From: Blastococcus sp. TF02A-26
GTDB lineage: Bacteria > Actinomycetota > Actinomycetes > Mycobacteriales > Geodermatophilaceae
Direction: 5' to 3'
Length of the DNA: 64,000 nucleotides
Assembly (NCBI RefSeq): GCF_003319125.1
Contig: NZ_QOHG01000020.1
Location: forward strand, 1 to 64,000
Under the pieces are notes generated by a model, which did no database searches, was not told the DNA's origin, and was given only the letters and a program-made list of their open reading frames with translations. The position numbers and the translations under genes are program-made. Of this stretch, positions 47,347 through 58,750 are shown piece by piece. Position 1 is the first letter of the stretch, and each line of letters starts with the position of its first letter.

Positions 47347-48108
47347 ATGCCCGAGGCCCCTGCTCCCCCGACCGCGCCGCTCTCCCGGGGGGCGCGGCTC
47401 GCCGCTGCGGCGGTGCACGTCTACACCGCGCTCGGCAGCGTCCTCGCCTTCCTGATCGTGATCGCGGCCGTCGACGGCGACGTCGAGGCCGCGCTGTGGC
47501 TCGGGCTGGTGGCACTGGTCATCGACGGCACCGACGGGATGCTGGCCCGCCGCGCCCGGGTCAAGCAGGCGATCCCGTGGTTCGACGGTGCGCTGCTGGA
47601 CAACATCGTCGACTACCTGACCTACGTCTTCGCCCCCGTGGTCCTGCTCTGGACGACCGGGCACCTCCCCGAGGGCCTGCCGGGGTGGCTCCTGGCGTCG
47701 TTGCCGCTGCTGGCGTCCTGCTACCAGTTCTGCCGGGTCGACGCGAAGACCGACGACCACACGTTCCTGGGCTTCCCGAGCTACTGGAACGTCGTCGCCT
47801 TCTACGCGATCGTGCTGGACGCCAGCCAGCCGGTGCTCGCGGCGTTCCTCGTCGTCTTCTCGATCCTGGTCTTCGTGCCGATCCGCTTCCTGTACCCCTC
47901 GCGGAGCGGCACGCTGCGGACGCTGAGCCTGGTCCTGTCCGCCGTCTGGGCGGTCACGTACGCGGTGCTGCTGGTCCAGTACCCGGATCCGCACCCGCTC
48001 GTGGCAGTCGCGTCGCTGGCCTACGTCGTCTACTACTGGGGCGTCAGCTTCTACCTGACCGCCGTGGCCGCGCGCCGGCGGCGGCAGGCGGAGCGCACCC
48101 CCGCCTGA
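47347..48108 (+). CDS. CDP-alcohol phosphatidyltransferase, phosphatidylcholine-synthase-like
   Basis: A 253-aa membrane enzyme with about eight hydrophobic segments. The active site DGTDGMLARRARVKQAIPWF followed by DGALLDNIVDYLTYVF fits the Pcs form of the CDP-alcohol motif, with the LDNIVDYLTYVF part typical of phosphatidylcholine synthases. It would join CDP-diacylglycerol and choline. Assignment to Pcs, rather than another CDP-alcohol transferase, rests on motif memory. It stands divergent from ddl. Confidence 0.78.
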   Translation: MPEAPAPPTAPLSRGARLAAAAVHVYTALGSVLAFLIVIAAVDGDVEAALWLGLVALVIDGTDGMLARRARVKQAIPWFDGALLDNIVDYLTYVFAPVVLLWTTGHLPEGLPGWLLASLPLLASCYQFCRVDAKTDDHTFLGFPSYWNVVAFYAIVLDASQPVLAAFLVVFSILVFVPIRFLYPSRSGTLRTLSLVLSAVWAVTYAVLLVQYPDPHPLVAVASLAYVVYYWGVSFYLTAVAARRRRQAERTPA

Positions 48109-48115
48109 CGGCGGC

Positions 48116-49771
48116 TCAGTCCCGCCGGCGGGGGTCGCGGACGACGAGTTCGACGTTGCGGTCCCGCGGGCCGCCGGCCAGGCCGGAGCCCAGCCCCGCC
48201 CACGGCACGTTCGCCGACAGCTCCCGGTGCAGCGACGCCAGCGCCTGCGGATCGCGGGCGGCCGGGTCGAGCGCCTCCGGCGGGGTGGCGGGGCTGTCGT
48301 GGTCGAGCATCGTGCAGACCAGCGACAGGGTGCCGTCGCCGTTGTCGAGGAACTCCACCAGCCGGGCCTGGCCGGGCCAGTCGACCACCGCGCAGGTGGT
48401 GACCTCCCAGAACCCGCGCCCCGGCTCGCCCGGCGAGTGCCACGGCCGGACCTCGCTCACGTGGGTGTGGCCGTTGAGCCAGAGGACGACGTTCGGGTGC
48501 CGGTGCAGCAGGTCGACCAGGTCCGGGCCGCCGAGCACGCCCTCCTCGCCGTCGCGGACCGCCCGGAACGCCTCCGCCCGGGTCAGCGTCGTGGAGCCGT
48601 GGTGGGAGAGCAGGACGACCAGCCGGTCGGCGTTGCCGGTGCTCACCCGGGTGCCGTCGCGGTCGACGTAGGAGGACGAGACCTCGCGCAGCCGGTCGAC
48701 CAGCCAGCGCGCCTGGACGGCGTCCACCGAGCCCGCGCTCCCGCCGGTGACGCGGGTGGTGTCCAGGCAGATGACCCGCACGCCCGGCAGCCCGTCCCAC
48801 GCGTAGTACGCCGTCCCGTCGCGGTAGTTGTCCGCGGTGAAGCCGTGCCCCTCCGGCGTGCCCGGATCGGCCAGGTGCGCGGCGACGAACGACCGGCGGT
48901 CGACGATCCGCCGGTCGGCCAGCGGGGTGACCGTGCGCGACGGCGCGGTCGTGAACACCTCCGACGAGTGCGTGAACAGCCGGACGGCGTCCTCCAGCGG
49001 GAGGTCCGGCGCGATCTCCACGGGCTTCTGGTCGGCCAGGAGGTACTCCTGCAGCGCCGGTGTCGGGACGCCCACGCCCTGGATCAGCGCCTCGTGGTTG
49101 CCGTGGCAGCCCAGCCACGGCAACCGCAGCCCCTCGGCGGCGAACCCGGCGAACGCGGCCTCGAGCAGCCCGGGGCGGTGCGGGAAGCCGTGCCGGTCCC
49201 GGAACACGTCGGGCTCGCCGCTGACGTCGGGCCGCCAGAACAGGTCGTGCGGCCAGCCGGCCGCCTGCACGCCGTCGTAGGCCGTCAGCCCCGCGCCGGG
49301 GTACACGACGCCGCCGGCGAGCAGGTCCAGGTACAGCGAGAGCTCGTTCCACTGCGCGTTGTCGATCGCGTCCCCGGTGGTGACGACGACCTGCAGCGGG
49401 TGCCCGGTCCGCGGGCCGCCGCGGACGGCGTTCAGGGTGCGCACCAGCGCGTCGATGGCGTGCGCCGTCAGCGCCTCCTGCGGACGCTGCATCGGCACCA
49501 GGGCCGCCATCCGCGGGTCGGCGGCGAACCGGTTGAAGAACTCGAACCGCGCCGGGGAGCAGACGTCGGCCAGCTGCATGTCCGTGACGTGGGCCAGGCA
49601 GGCGATCGCCTCCGTCCCGGTGCGCGGCGGCTCCCAGGAGGTGCCGACCAGCTCCCGGCGCAGGTGGTGCGGCTCGCCGGGTTGCCAGGCCAGGGCGTGG
49701 TACGGGGTGTCCCGGCCCAGGCGCAGCACCTCGCCGGCGCCCAGCACCCGGTCCAGGGTCGTGCGGCTCAG
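48116..49771 (-). CDS. Metallophosphoesterase, PPA1498-like
   Basis: A 551-aa calcineurin-like phosphoesterase. Metal motifs are HVTDMQLADVCSP, VVVTTGDAIDNAQWNEL, LGCHGNHEALIQG, VVLLSHHGSTTL and VVLWLNGHTHVSEV. It fits a long actinobacterial family. The start appears to be CTG at 49771: the N-terminus then reads MSRTTLDRVLGAGEVLRLGR, a GGAGG site lies 6 nt before it, and it overlaps the upstream stop (CTGA). The nearest ordinary start, GTG at 49747, has no such site. Confidence 0.85.
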   Translation of the reverse strand: MSRTTLDRVLGAGEVLRLGRDTPYHALAWQPGEPHHLRRELVGTSWEPPRTGTEAIACLAHVTDMQLADVCSPARFEFFNRFAADPRMAALVPMQRPQEALTAHAIDALVRTLNAVRGGPRTGHPLQVVVTTGDAIDNAQWNELSLYLDLLAGGVVYPGAGLTAYDGVQAAGWPHDLFWRPDVSGEPDVFRDRHGFPHRPGLLEAAFAGFAAEGLRLPWLGCHGNHEALIQGVGVPTPALQEYLLADQKPVEIAPDLPLEDAVRLFTHSSEVFTTAPSRTVTPLADRRIVDRRSFVAAHLADPGTPEGHGFTADNYRDGTAYYAWDGLPGVRVICLDTTRVTGGSAGSVDAVQARWLVDRLREVSSSYVDRDGTRVSTGNADRLVVLLSHHGSTTLTRAEAFRAVRDGEEGVLGGPDLVDLLHRHPNVVLWLNGHTHVSEVRPWHSPGEPGRGFWEVTTCAVVDWPGQARLVEFLDNGDGTLSLVCTMLDHDSPATPPEALDPAARDPQALASLHRELSANVPWAGLGSGLAGGPRDRNVELVVRDPRRRD

Positions 49772-50946
49772 CGCCGGCCTCCGTGCGCCGGGTCCTGCGC
49801 GCGACCCCCGAGCGTCCCCAACGCCGCGGCCAGGTCGGCCACCACGTCGGCGGTGTCCTCGATGCCGCAGGAGAACCGCACGAAGCCCGGCGGGACGTCG
49901 TCCCCGCCCCACTGCGCCCGTCGGTCGAGCGTGCTGTGCGTGCCGCCGAAGCTCGTCGCGGCCGCCCACAGCCGGCAGGCACCGACGACCCGGGCCACCG
50001 CCGCCTCGTCCGGCAGCACCGCCGAGACGACGCCGTTGGGGCGCAGCATCTGCCGGGCGGCCAGCTCCGCCGACGGGTCGCCGGCCAGCCACGGCCAGCG
50101 CACCCCCGTCACCTGCGGGTGCGCGGCGAGCAGCTCCGCGACCGCGCGGGCGTTCTCCGCCTGCCGGGCCAGCCGCAGGTCCAGCGTGGCCATCGAGCGG
50201 TGCCCCAGCCACGCCTCGAACGGGCCGGGGGTGCCGCCGGTGCGGTCCCGCCACCCCTTGAGCCGGGCGTGCACGTCGTCGTCGGTCGTGCTGACGTGGC
50301 CGAGCAGCACGTCGCTGTGCCCGGTGAGCGCCTTGGTGTCCGAGCCGACGGTCATGTCCGCGCCGAGCGCCAGCGGGCGCTGCCCCAGCGGGGTCGCGGT
50401 GGTGTTGTCGACGGCGAGCAGGGCACCGGCGGCCCGGGTCGCGCGGGCGACCGCGGCGATGTCGCAGACGTCGAGCTCGGGGTTGCTCGGCGTCTCCAGC
50501 AGCACCAGCCGGGCGCCGGCGAGGTCCCCGCGGGCGGCGACCGCCCCGATCTCGAGCGTGGGCACGTACTCCACCCGCAGCCCGAAGCGGGTGAGCTCCT
50601 CGCCGCCCAGCAGCCGGGTGGCGTAGTAGCCGTCGGAGGGCAGCACGACCCGGTCCCCGGCCGCGGTGACCGCCAGGACGGCGGCGCTGATCGCGGCCAT
50701 GCCGGTCGCGAACGACAGGCAGCGGCCGCCGTCCAGCTCGCCGAGCGCGTCCTCGAGCACCCGCAGCGTGGGGTGCTCGGTGCGGGCGTAGGCGTCCGCC
50801 CCGTTCGCCCGCGGCGGCTGGTCGGCCAGGTGGAAGGGCGCGGCGAAGACCGGCGAGGGGCGCAACGGGGCGCCGGCCACGGCGGGGGGCTCCCCCGCCC
50901 GCACCGACCGCGTCCCGTCGCCCCACCCCGGGAGCAGTCCGCTCAC
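49768..50946 (-). CDS. PLP-dependent trans-sulfuration enzyme (cystathionine gamma-lyase/synthase family)
   Basis: A 392-aa fold-type I PLP enzyme. The substrate loop ADAYARTEHPTLRVLEDALG, the cofactor Lys in MTVGSDTKALTGHSDVLLGH and the C-terminal FVRFSCGIEDTADVVADLAA are typical. It could be cystathionine gamma-lyase or a related enzyme. The gene is downstream of gpsA, and its stop overlaps the phosphoesterase start. Confidence 0.85.
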   Translation of the reverse strand: MSGLLPGWGDGTRSVRAGEPPAVAGAPLRPSPVFAAPFHLADQPPRANGADAYARTEHPTLRVLEDALGELDGGRCLSFATGMAAISAAVLAVTAAGDRVVLPSDGYYATRLLGGEELTRFGLRVEYVPTLEIGAVAARGDLAGARLVLLETPSNPELDVCDIAAVARATRAAGALLAVDNTTATPLGQRPLALGADMTVGSDTKALTGHSDVLLGHVSTTDDDVHARLKGWRDRTGGTPGPFEAWLGHRSMATLDLRLARQAENARAVAELLAAHPQVTGVRWPWLAGDPSAELAARQMLRPNGVVSAVLPDEAAVARVVGACRLWAAATSFGGTHSTLDRRAQWGGDDVPPGFVRFSCGIEDTADVVADLAAALGTLGGRAQDPAHGGRR

Positions 50947-50974
50947 TCCGACTCGGCCCTGCTGATCACGCGGC

Positions 50975-51970
50975 TCACTCCGGCTTCGCTTCGCGGGACA
51001 TGATCTCCTTGACCATCTGCGCGGCGGAGACGCCCTCGTGGCAGACGCGGACGACGGCCTCGGTGATCGGCATGTCCACCCCGTGCGCCCGGCCGAGGTC
51101 CAGCACCGGACGGCAGCTCTTCACACCCTCCGCGGTCTGGCGGGTGCTCTGCTGCACCTCCTCCAGCGACATGCCCCGACCGAGCTTCTCGCCGAAGGTG
51201 CGGTTGCGCGACAGCGGCGAGCTGCAGGTGGCCACCAGGTCGCCCAGGCCGGCGAGGCCCGCGAACGTCGTCAGCTCGCCGCCCAGCGCCGCGCCCAGCC
51301 GGGCGGTCTCGGCCAGTCCGCGGGTGATCAGCGAGGCGCGGGTGTTGTCCCCGAAGCCCATGCCCTCCGCCACGCCGCAGGCCAGCGCGATGACGTTCTT
51401 GACCGCTCCGCCCAGCTCGCAGCCGACCATGTCGGTGTTCGTGTACGGCCGGAAGTACGGGGTCAGGCAGGCGGCCTGGATCGCCGCCGCCCGGTCGTGG
51501 TCCGGGCAGGCGATGACGGTGGCGGCCGGCTGCTCCTCAGCGATCTCCCGGGCCAGGTTCGGCCCCGACAGCACGGCCACCCGGTCGTGTCCCGCGCCGG
51601 TCACCTCGCAGATGACCTCGCTCATCCGCTTGGTGCTGCCCAGCTCGATGCCCTTCATCAGCGACAGCAGGCTGGCACCGGGCGGCAGCAGCGGCGCCCA
51701 GGCGCCGAGGTTCTCCCGCAGCGACTGGGACGGGACGGCCAGCACCACGACGTCGGCGCCCTCGAGCGCCTCGGCCGCGTCGGTCGTCGCCCGCAGCGAC
51801 TCCGGCAGCCGGACGCCGGGCAGGTAGTCGGCGTTCTCCCGGTCGGCGGTGATGGCCTCGGCCAGCTCCGCCCGGCGGGCGTGCAGGACGACGGTGCTCC
51901 CGGCGTCGGCGAGGACCTTGGCGAACGCGGTGCCCCACGACCCGGCGCCGAGGACGGCGACCCGCGTCAC
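50975..51970 (-). CDS. gpsA: Glycerol-3-phosphate dehydrogenase [NAD(P)+]
   Basis: A 331-aa GpsA that supplies glycerol 3-phosphate for phospholipids. The Rossmann motif is [60 protein letters not shown] and [20 protein letters not shown] follow. The start overlaps the plsC stop by 4 bp, joining two consecutive lipid steps. Confidence 0.95.
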   Translation of the reverse strand: MTRVAVLGAGSWGTAFAKVLADAGSTVVLHARRAELAEAITADRENADYLPGVRLPESLRATTDAAEALEGADVVVLAVPSQSLRENLGAWAPLLPPGASLLSLMKGIELGSTKRMSEVICEVTGAGHDRVAVLSGPNLAREIAEEQPAATVIACPDHDRAAAIQAACLTPYFRPYTNTDMVGCELGGAVKNVIALACGVAEGMGFGDNTRASLITRGLAETARLGAALGGELTTFAGLAGLGDLVATCSSPLSRNRTFGEKLGRGMSLEEVQQSTRQTAEGVKSCRPVLDLGRAHGVDMPITEAVVRVCHEGVSAAQMVKEIMSREAKPE

Positions 51971-52794
51971 GCGGCGGTCCCCGGCAGGTCCCCGGGCAGC
52001 TTCTTGCGGGGCCGCGGGGCGAACCCGGCGGGGGCCGGCTCACCACGGAGCTCGGCGAGCTGGTCGCGCACCCGTCCCATGATCAGGTCGGTGGTCTCCC
52101 GCAGCAGCTCGGGGGTGAGCGGCCGGCCCGCCCGCACCTCCGCCCGCAGCGCCGTGAGGTCGACCGGCTCCCCGACCAGGTAGTCGGTGGGCTGGCGCAG
52201 CCGCGGGTGGAACTTCTTGGCCTGGTAGTCGTGGACCCGCTGCGGGCCCCACTGGGCGACCGGGACGACCGCCGCGTCGGTGGTCAGCGCCAGCCGGGCC
52301 ACACCGGTCCTCGCCTGCATGGGCCACCAGTCGGGGTCGCGCGTCACCGAGCCCTCCGGGTAGATGACCACCAGGTTGCCCGCCTCCAGGTCGGCCCGGG
52401 CCAGCACCAGCGACCCGGTGGCGTCCGTGGCGTCGCGGGCCACCGGGATCTGCCCGGCGTGCCGCAGGATCGTGCCGGCCAGCCCCTTGAACACCGCCTG
52501 CTTGGCCAGGAAGTGCGGCACGCGGCCGTTGTCCCAGACCAGCCGCGCGCACGACAACGGGTCCAGCACCGAGACGTGGTTGGCCACGAGCAGCACCGGG
52601 CCGGTGGCGGGCAGCCGGTCGCCGTGCCGGTACCGCAGCTTGAACAGCAGCGACGCCGTCGGGTAGATCACCACGACCGCCATCCACAGCGACCACGGGA
52701 TGTGCCCCCGGGTCCGCCACTTCGACGGGCGGCGGGTCCCGCCACCCCTCACGGCCGGGCTCCCCGCGGCCTGCGGGGACGACTCCTGCGTCAC
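51967..52794 (-). CDS. 1-acyl-glycerol-3-phosphate acyltransferase family
   Basis: A 275-aa PlsC-type acyltransferase. Motif I is NHVSVLD (with the H and D), motif [13 protein letters not shown] hydrophobic segment ([20 protein letters not shown]) precedes the domain. It probably makes phosphatidic acid. It is co-transcribed with gpsA. Confidence 0.9.
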   Translation of the reverse strand: MTQESSPQAAGSPAVRGGGTRRPSKWRTRGHIPWSLWMAVVVIYPTASLLFKLRYRHGDRLPATGPVLLVANHVSVLDPLSCARLVWDNGRVPHFLAKQAVFKGLAGTILRHAGQIPVARDATDATGSLVLARADLEAGNLVVIYPEGSVTRDPDWWPMQARTGVARLALTTDAAVVPVAQWGPQRVHDYQAKKFHPRLRQPTDYLVGEPVDLTALRAEVRAGRPLTPELLRETTDLIMGRVRDQLAELRGEPAPAGFAPRPRKKLPGDLPGTAA

Positions 52795-52906
52795 CGGCCC
52801 CCCTCTCGCTCGCTGTGATCCGCACCATGATCGACCCTGCGACGGGGCCGGCCGGCCACCGGGTCCCCGCGCGCGACGGGCCGCCCCGGGCCGGTGTGCT
52901 CACATT

Positions 52907-53557
52907 GTGGCCGTGGAGTGGTCCGTCGTCGTCCCCGCCAAGCGGCTGGCGGTGGCCAAGACCCGGCTCTCCCCGCTCACCGCGACCGCTCCCGACCTGC
53001 ACGCGGAGCTCGTCCTCGCCCTGCTCGCCGACACGGTCACCGCCGCCCTGGGCACCGCCGACGCGGAGGTCTCCGTGGCCGACGTCGTCGTCGTCACCGA
53101 CGACGTCCGCGCGGCCGCACTGGTGACCGGACTGGGCGCGCGCACGGTCGGCGACGAGCCCGACCGCGGACTGAACCCCGCACTCGCCCACGGCGCCGGC
53201 GCGGCGCGCACGGCCGCGGTCGCCGCGCTGTCGTCGGACCTGCCGGCGCTGCGCCCCGCGGAGCTCGCGGCCGCGCTGCGCGCCGCCGAGGGCGCCGGGC
53301 GGGCGCTGGTGGCCGACGCGGCCGGCACCGGCACGACGCTGCTGGCCGCGCGCGGGGGCGAGCTGCGCCCCCGCTTCGGCGCCGGGTCGGCCGCGGCGCA
53401 CACGGCCGACGGGGCGCTGCCGCTGGCCGGCGACTGGCCGGGGCTGCGCCGCGACGTCGACACCGCCGCCGACCTCGCCGAGGCCGTCCGGCTGGGCGTC
53501 GGCCGGCACACCGCGGCCCTGCTGCTCCGGCTGCCCGCGGTGCCCGGCAGGCCGTAG
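52907..53557 (+). CDS. cofC: Phosphoenolpyruvate/2-phospholactate guanylyltransferase (CofC/FbiD)
   Basis: A 216-aa nucleotidyltransferase in coenzyme F420 synthesis. [58 protein letters not shown] and [12 protein letters not shown] fit the family. In mycobacteria the equivalent gene (fbiD), also next to ppk, uses phosphoenolpyruvate. Two in-frame GTG codons (52907, 52913) compete as start. It implies F420 use by this organism. Confidence 0.9.
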   Translation: MAVEWSVVVPAKRLAVAKTRLSPLTATAPDLHAELVLALLADTVTAALGTADAEVSVADVVVVTDDVRAAALVTGLGARTVGDEPDRGLNPALAHGAGAARTAAVAALSSDLPALRPAELAAALRAAEGAGRALVADAAGTGTTLLAARGGELRPRFGAGSAAAHTADGALPLAGDWPGLRRDVDTAADLAEAVRLGVGRHTAALLLRLPAVPGRP

Positions 53558-53594
53558 CCGACACCACACCGCTGACCTGCGCAGAACCCTCGCC

Positions 53595-53616
53595 GGTCGC
53601 CCTCCGTTCATCTACC
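53595..53616 (+). promoter_or_regulatory. Candidate PHO box upstream of ppk
   Basis: Two adjoining 11-nt units, GGTCGCCCTCC (53595-53605) and GTTCATCTACC (53606-53616), follow the Streptomyces PhoP direct-repeat pattern (G-G/T-TCAYYYR-G/C). The second unit is the better match. The repeat ends 17 bp before the ppk start codon, near where a -35 would lie. Confidence 0.45.
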
Positions 53617-53633
53617 TGCGGCACGATGGCGAC

Positions 53634-55733
53634 GTGGCCGAGACGACGACGACCGAGGCGCCCGCCGCGCGCGCCGACCTGCCGCCCGACCGCTTCCTCA
53701 ACCGGGAGCTGTCGTGGCTGGACTTCAACGCGCGGGTGCTGGAGCTGGCCGAGGACGGGGACCTCCCGCTGCTGGAGCGGATGAAGTTCCTGGCGATCTT
53801 CGCCAGCAACCTCGACGAGTTCTTCATGGTGCGGATCGCCGGCCTGAAGCGGCGGCAGAGCACCGGCCTGACCGTCCGCTCCCCCGACGGGCTGACCATC
53901 CGCGAGCAGCTGTCGCGGGTCACCGAGCGCACGCAGGAGCTGGTGCACCGGCACGCGGAGTGCTTCGCCTCCGACGTCCGCCCGCAGCTGGAGGCCGCCG
54001 GCATCCGGATCGTCCACTGGGACGACCTGGACGACGCCGACGCGCTGCGGCTGCGCGAGTACTTCCGCGACCAGGTGTTCCCGGTGCTGACCCCGCTGGC
54101 CGTCGACCCGGCGCACCCCTTCCCCTACATCAGCGGGCTGTCGCTGAACCTCGCCGTCTCCGTGCGCGACCCCGACACCGGTGCGCCGCGGTTCGCCCGG
54201 CTCAAGGTGCCCAACAACGTGCCGCGCTTCGTCCGGGTCGGCCCGTCCGGGGGCGCGCAGGACGCCGCACCGGTCACCTTCCTGCCGCTCGAGGACCTGA
54301 TCGCCGCGCACCTGCCCCAGCTGTTCCCCGGCCTCGACGTGCTCGACCACCACCTGTTCCGGGTGACCCGCAACGCCGACCTCGAGGTCGAGGAGGACCG
54401 GGACGAGGACCTCCTGCAGGCCCTGGAGCGCGAGCTGGCCCGGCGGCGGTTCGGTCCCGCGGTGCGGCTGGAGGTCCACGAGTCGATGGACCCGCGGATC
54501 CTCGACGTCCTGGTCTCCGAGCTCGAGGTGGGGCCGCAGGACGTCGTCAGCGTCCCCGGGCTGCTCGACCTGGGCGCGCTGATGGCCCTGTACGACCTGG
54601 ACCGCCCCGAGCTCAAGGACGAGCCGTTCGTGCCGGCCACCCACCCGCGACTGAGCGAGGGCGAGACCCCCAAGAGCGTCTTCGCCACCCTGCGCGAGGG
54701 CGACGTGCTGGTCCACCACCCGTACCACTCGTTCGCCACGAGCGTGCAGCGCTTCATCGAGCAGGCCGCCGCCGACCCGAACGTCCTCGCGATCAAGCAG
54801 ACGCTCTACCGCACCTCGGGTGACTCGCCGATCGTGAACGCGCTGATCGAGGCCGCGGCGTCGGGCAAGCAGGTCGTCGTCCTCGTCGAGATCAAGGCGC
54901 GCTTCGACGAGGAGGCCAACATCAGCTGGGCGCGCGAGCTGGAGCGCGCCGGCTGCCACGTCGTCTACGGCCTGGTGGGGCTCAAGACGCACTGCAAGAC
55001 GGCCCTGGTGGTCCGCCGGGAGGGCGGGGTGATCCGCCGGTACTGCCACATCGGCACCGGCAACTACAACCCGAAGACGGCGCGGATCTACGAGGACCTC
55101 GGCATCCTCACCGCCGACCCGCGGGTGGGCGCCGACCTCACCGACCTGTTCAACACCCTGACCGGCTACTCCCGGCAGACCAGCTACCGGCAGCTCATGG
55201 TGGCTCCGCACGGCATCCGCTCCGGGCTGGTCGAGAAGATCCGCCGCGAGGCCCGGCACGCCGCGGACGGGCGCCCGGCCGGCATCCGGCTGAAGGCCAA
55301 CTCGCTGGTCGACGAGAAGATCATCGACGCGCTCTACAACGCCTCCTGCGCCGGCGTCCCGGTGGAGCTGTTCCTCCGGGGGATCTGCGCGCTGCGGCCG
55401 GGGGTGCCCGGCCTGTCGGAGAACATCCGGGTGCACTCCATCGTGGGCCGGTTCCTCGAGCACTCGCGGGTCTTCACCTTCCGCAACGGCGGCGAGGGCG
55501 AGTGGTGGATCGGCAGCGCCGACCTCATGCACCGCAACCTCGACCGGCGGGTGGAGGTGCTGCTGCGCGTCTGCGAGGAGGACGCCCAGCGCCAGCTCCA
55601 GGCGATGTTCGACTCGGCGATGGCCGAGGACGTGCGCTGCTGGCAGCTCGGGTCGGACGGCACGTGGACGCGGCGGGACGGCCGCGACCACCAGGCCGGT
55701 CTGGTCGCCGCCGTGGCCGAGCAGGCGGGGTGA
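53634..55733 (+). CDS. ppk: Polyphosphate kinase 1
   Basis: A 699-aa PPK1 that polymerises phosphate from ATP. The N-terminus [20 protein letters not shown] and [20 protein letters not shown], the catalytic-His region [20 protein letters not shown], and [20 protein letters not shown] are intact. The first 15 residues are Thr/Ala-rich. GTG start with no ribosome site; the message may be leaderless. Its partner downstream is the MutT1-like gene. Confidence 0.96.
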   Translation: MAETTTTEAPAARADLPPDRFLNRELSWLDFNARVLELAEDGDLPLLERMKFLAIFASNLDEFFMVRIAGLKRRQSTGLTVRSPDGLTIREQLSRVTERTQELVHRHAECFASDVRPQLEAAGIRIVHWDDLDDADALRLREYFRDQVFPVLTPLAVDPAHPFPYISGLSLNLAVSVRDPDTGAPRFARLKVPNNVPRFVRVGPSGGAQDAAPVTFLPLEDLIAAHLPQLFPGLDVLDHHLFRVTRNADLEVEEDRDEDLLQALERELARRRFGPAVRLEVHESMDPRILDVLVSELEVGPQDVVSVPGLLDLGALMALYDLDRPELKDEPFVPATHPRLSEGETPKSVFATLREGDVLVHHPYHSFATSVQRFIEQAAADPNVLAIKQTLYRTSGDSPIVNALIEAAASGKQVVVLVEIKARFDEEANISWARELERAGCHVVYGLVGLKTHCKTALVVRREGGVIRRYCHIGTGNYNPKTARIYEDLGILTADPRVGADLTDLFNTLTGYSRQTSYRQLMVAPHGIRSGLVEKIRREARHAADGRPAGIRLKANSLVDEKIIDALYNASCAGVPVELFLRGICALRPGVPGLSENIRVHSIVGRFLEHSRVFTFRNGGEGEWWIGSADLMHRNLDRRVEVLLRVCEEDAQRQLQAMFDSAMAEDVRCWQLGSDGTWTRRDGRDHQAGLVAAVAEQAG

Positions 55734-55735
55734 GG

Positions 55736-56650
55736 ATGGCCGACGCGGTGGTCGCGGCCGCCGGCGGAGTCGTCTGGCGGCGCACCCCCGGGGGCGGGAT
55801 CGAGACCGCGGTGGTGCACCGCCCGCGCTACGACGACTGGTCGCTGCCGAAGGGCAAGCACGATCCGGGCGAGGCCCTGGTCGAGACCGCCGTCCGGGAG
55901 GTCGCCGAGGAGACCGGGCTGTCCGTCGTCGTCGGCCGGCGCAGCCTGCGCACGCAGTACGCGGTCGAGGGCGGGACCAAGCGGGTGGACTACTGGTTGA
56001 TGGAGGCCGTCGGCGGGCGGTTCGAGCCGGGCGACGAGACCGACGAGCTGCGCTGGCTGTCGGTGGACGCCGCGGCCGGCCTCGTGACCCACGACCACGA
56101 CCGCGCCGTGCTGGCAGACCTGGCGCGCACCGACGTGCCGCGCTCGCCGACGCTGCTGCTGGTGCGGCACGCGAAGGCCGGCAGCCGGTCGGACTGGGAC
56201 GGCGACGACGACCTGCGCCCCCTCGATCCCAAGGGACGGCGGCAGGCACGGCGGCTGGCCGAGGTGCTGCCGCTGTTCGCGCCGACCGCGGTGCTGACGG
56301 CGGAGCGCACCCGCTGCCGGGAGACGGTGGAGCCGCTGGCCGAGGTGCTCGGGCTGCCGGTGCAGTCGCTGCCCGAGGTCGGCGAGGAGGAGTTCTCGGC
56401 CGATCCGCAGGCCGGGCTCGCCGCGATCGAGCGCTTCCTGGAGCCGCGCCCGGCCCCCGGCGTCACCGTGGTGTGCAGCCAGGGCGGGGCGATCCCCTCG
56501 ATCCTCATGGCGCTGGGCGTGCGGTGGGCGGGCGTGGCCGGGGCGCTGTGGCCGCCGGCGGCGAAGGGCAGCACCTGGGTGCTGGGCGGCCGGCCCGGCG
56601 CGCTGCTGGCCGACTACTACCGCGACTTCCCGACCGACCCCACCGCCTGA
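55736..56650 (+). CDS. mutT1: NUDIX-histidine phosphatase fusion, MutT1-like
   Basis: A 304-aa two-domain protein. The N-terminal NUDIX box is GKHDPGEALVETAVREVAEE followed by TGL. The C-terminal histidine-phosphatase domain has LLLVRHAKAGSRSDWDGDDD with the catalytic RHA. This is the layout of mycobacterial MutT1, also next to ppk, which cleans 8-oxo-dGTP and diadenosine polyphosphates. The ATG at 55736 is chosen; a GTG at 55730 overlapping the ppk stop is the alternative. Confidence 0.92.
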   Translation: MADAVVAAAGGVVWRRTPGGGIETAVVHRPRYDDWSLPKGKHDPGEALVETAVREVAEETGLSVVVGRRSLRTQYAVEGGTKRVDYWLMEAVGGRFEPGDETDELRWLSVDAAAGLVTHDHDRAVLADLARTDVPRSPTLLLVRHAKAGSRSDWDGDDDLRPLDPKGRRQARRLAEVLPLFAPTAVLTAERTRCRETVEPLAEVLGLPVQSLPEVGEEEFSADPQAGLAAIERFLEPRPAPGVTVVCSQGGAIPSILMALGVRWAGVAGALWPPAAKGSTWVLGGRPGALLADYYRDFPTDPTA

Positions 56651-56693
56651 GCGGAGTCGCTCGAGTGCGGTTTCCGCACTCGAGCGACTTCGC
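56651..56693. terminator. Hairpin terminator after mutT1, second member of a hairpin family
   Basis: A 16-bp perfect stem (56655-56670 with 56674-56689), extendable to 19 pairs with one G-U pair, and a TTT loop. It shares the outer 11-nt CGGAGTCGCTC and the GG-TTT-CC tip with the hairpin at 25345-25383, while the inner base pairs differ but remain paired. It lies between the convergent mutT1 and leuD. Confidence 0.8.
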
Positions 56694-56699
56694 TCGGGT

Positions 56700-57305
56700 T
56701 CATGCGGGGAGGGCCGGGAGGGCCTTCGGCTTCCAGGCGGGACGGTTGGCCTCGTAGGCCTCGATGTCGTCGAGGTGCCGCTCGGTCAGGCCGACGTCGT
56801 CCAGCCCCTCGAGCAGCCGCCAGCGGACGTAGTCGTCGATCTCGAACGGCACGACCGTGTCGCCGTAGGAGACGGTCTTCTCCCGCAGGTCGACGGTCAC
56901 CGGCAGCGCCGGGTCGGCCTCGATGGCGGTCCACAGCGCCTCGACCTGGTCCTGCGGCAGGATCACCGTCAGCAGGCCGGCCTTGGTCGAGTTGTTGCGG
57001 AAGATGTCGGCGAACCGCGAGCTGATGACGACGCGGAAGCCGCCGTCGAGCAGCGCCCAGTTCGCGTGCTCGCGCGAGGAGCCGGTCCCGAAGTCCGGGC
57101 CGGCGACCAGGATCGAGGCGTCGGCGTACTCCGGGCGGTTGAGCACGAAGTCCGGCTCGTTGGTCCGCCAGGCGATGAACAGGCCGTCCTCGAAGCCGGT
57201 GCGGGTGATCCGCTTCAGGTACTCCGCCGGGATGATCTGGTCGGTGTCGACGTTGCTGCGGCGCAGCGGGGCGGCGGTACCGGTGTGGGTGGTGAAGGCG
57301 TCCAT
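56700..57305 (-). CDS. leuD: 3-isopropylmalate dehydratase small subunit
   Basis: A 201-aa LeuD, swivel domain of the aconitase-like enzyme. [40 protein letters not shown] and [15 protein letters not shown] are family motifs. The ATG lies 5 bp after the leuC stop. Confidence 0.97.
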   Translation of the reverse strand: MDAFTTHTGTAAPLRRSNVDTDQIIPAEYLKRITRTGFEDGLFIAWRTNEPDFVLNRPEYADASILVAGPDFGTGSSREHANWALLDGGFRVVISSRFADIFRNNSTKAGLLTVILPQDQVEALWTAIEADPALPVTVDLREKTVSYGDTVVPFEIDDYVRWRLLEGLDDVGLTERHLDDIEAYEANRPAWKPKALPALPA

Positions 57306-57310
57306 CGGGA

Positions 57311-58750
<1,440 letters not shown>

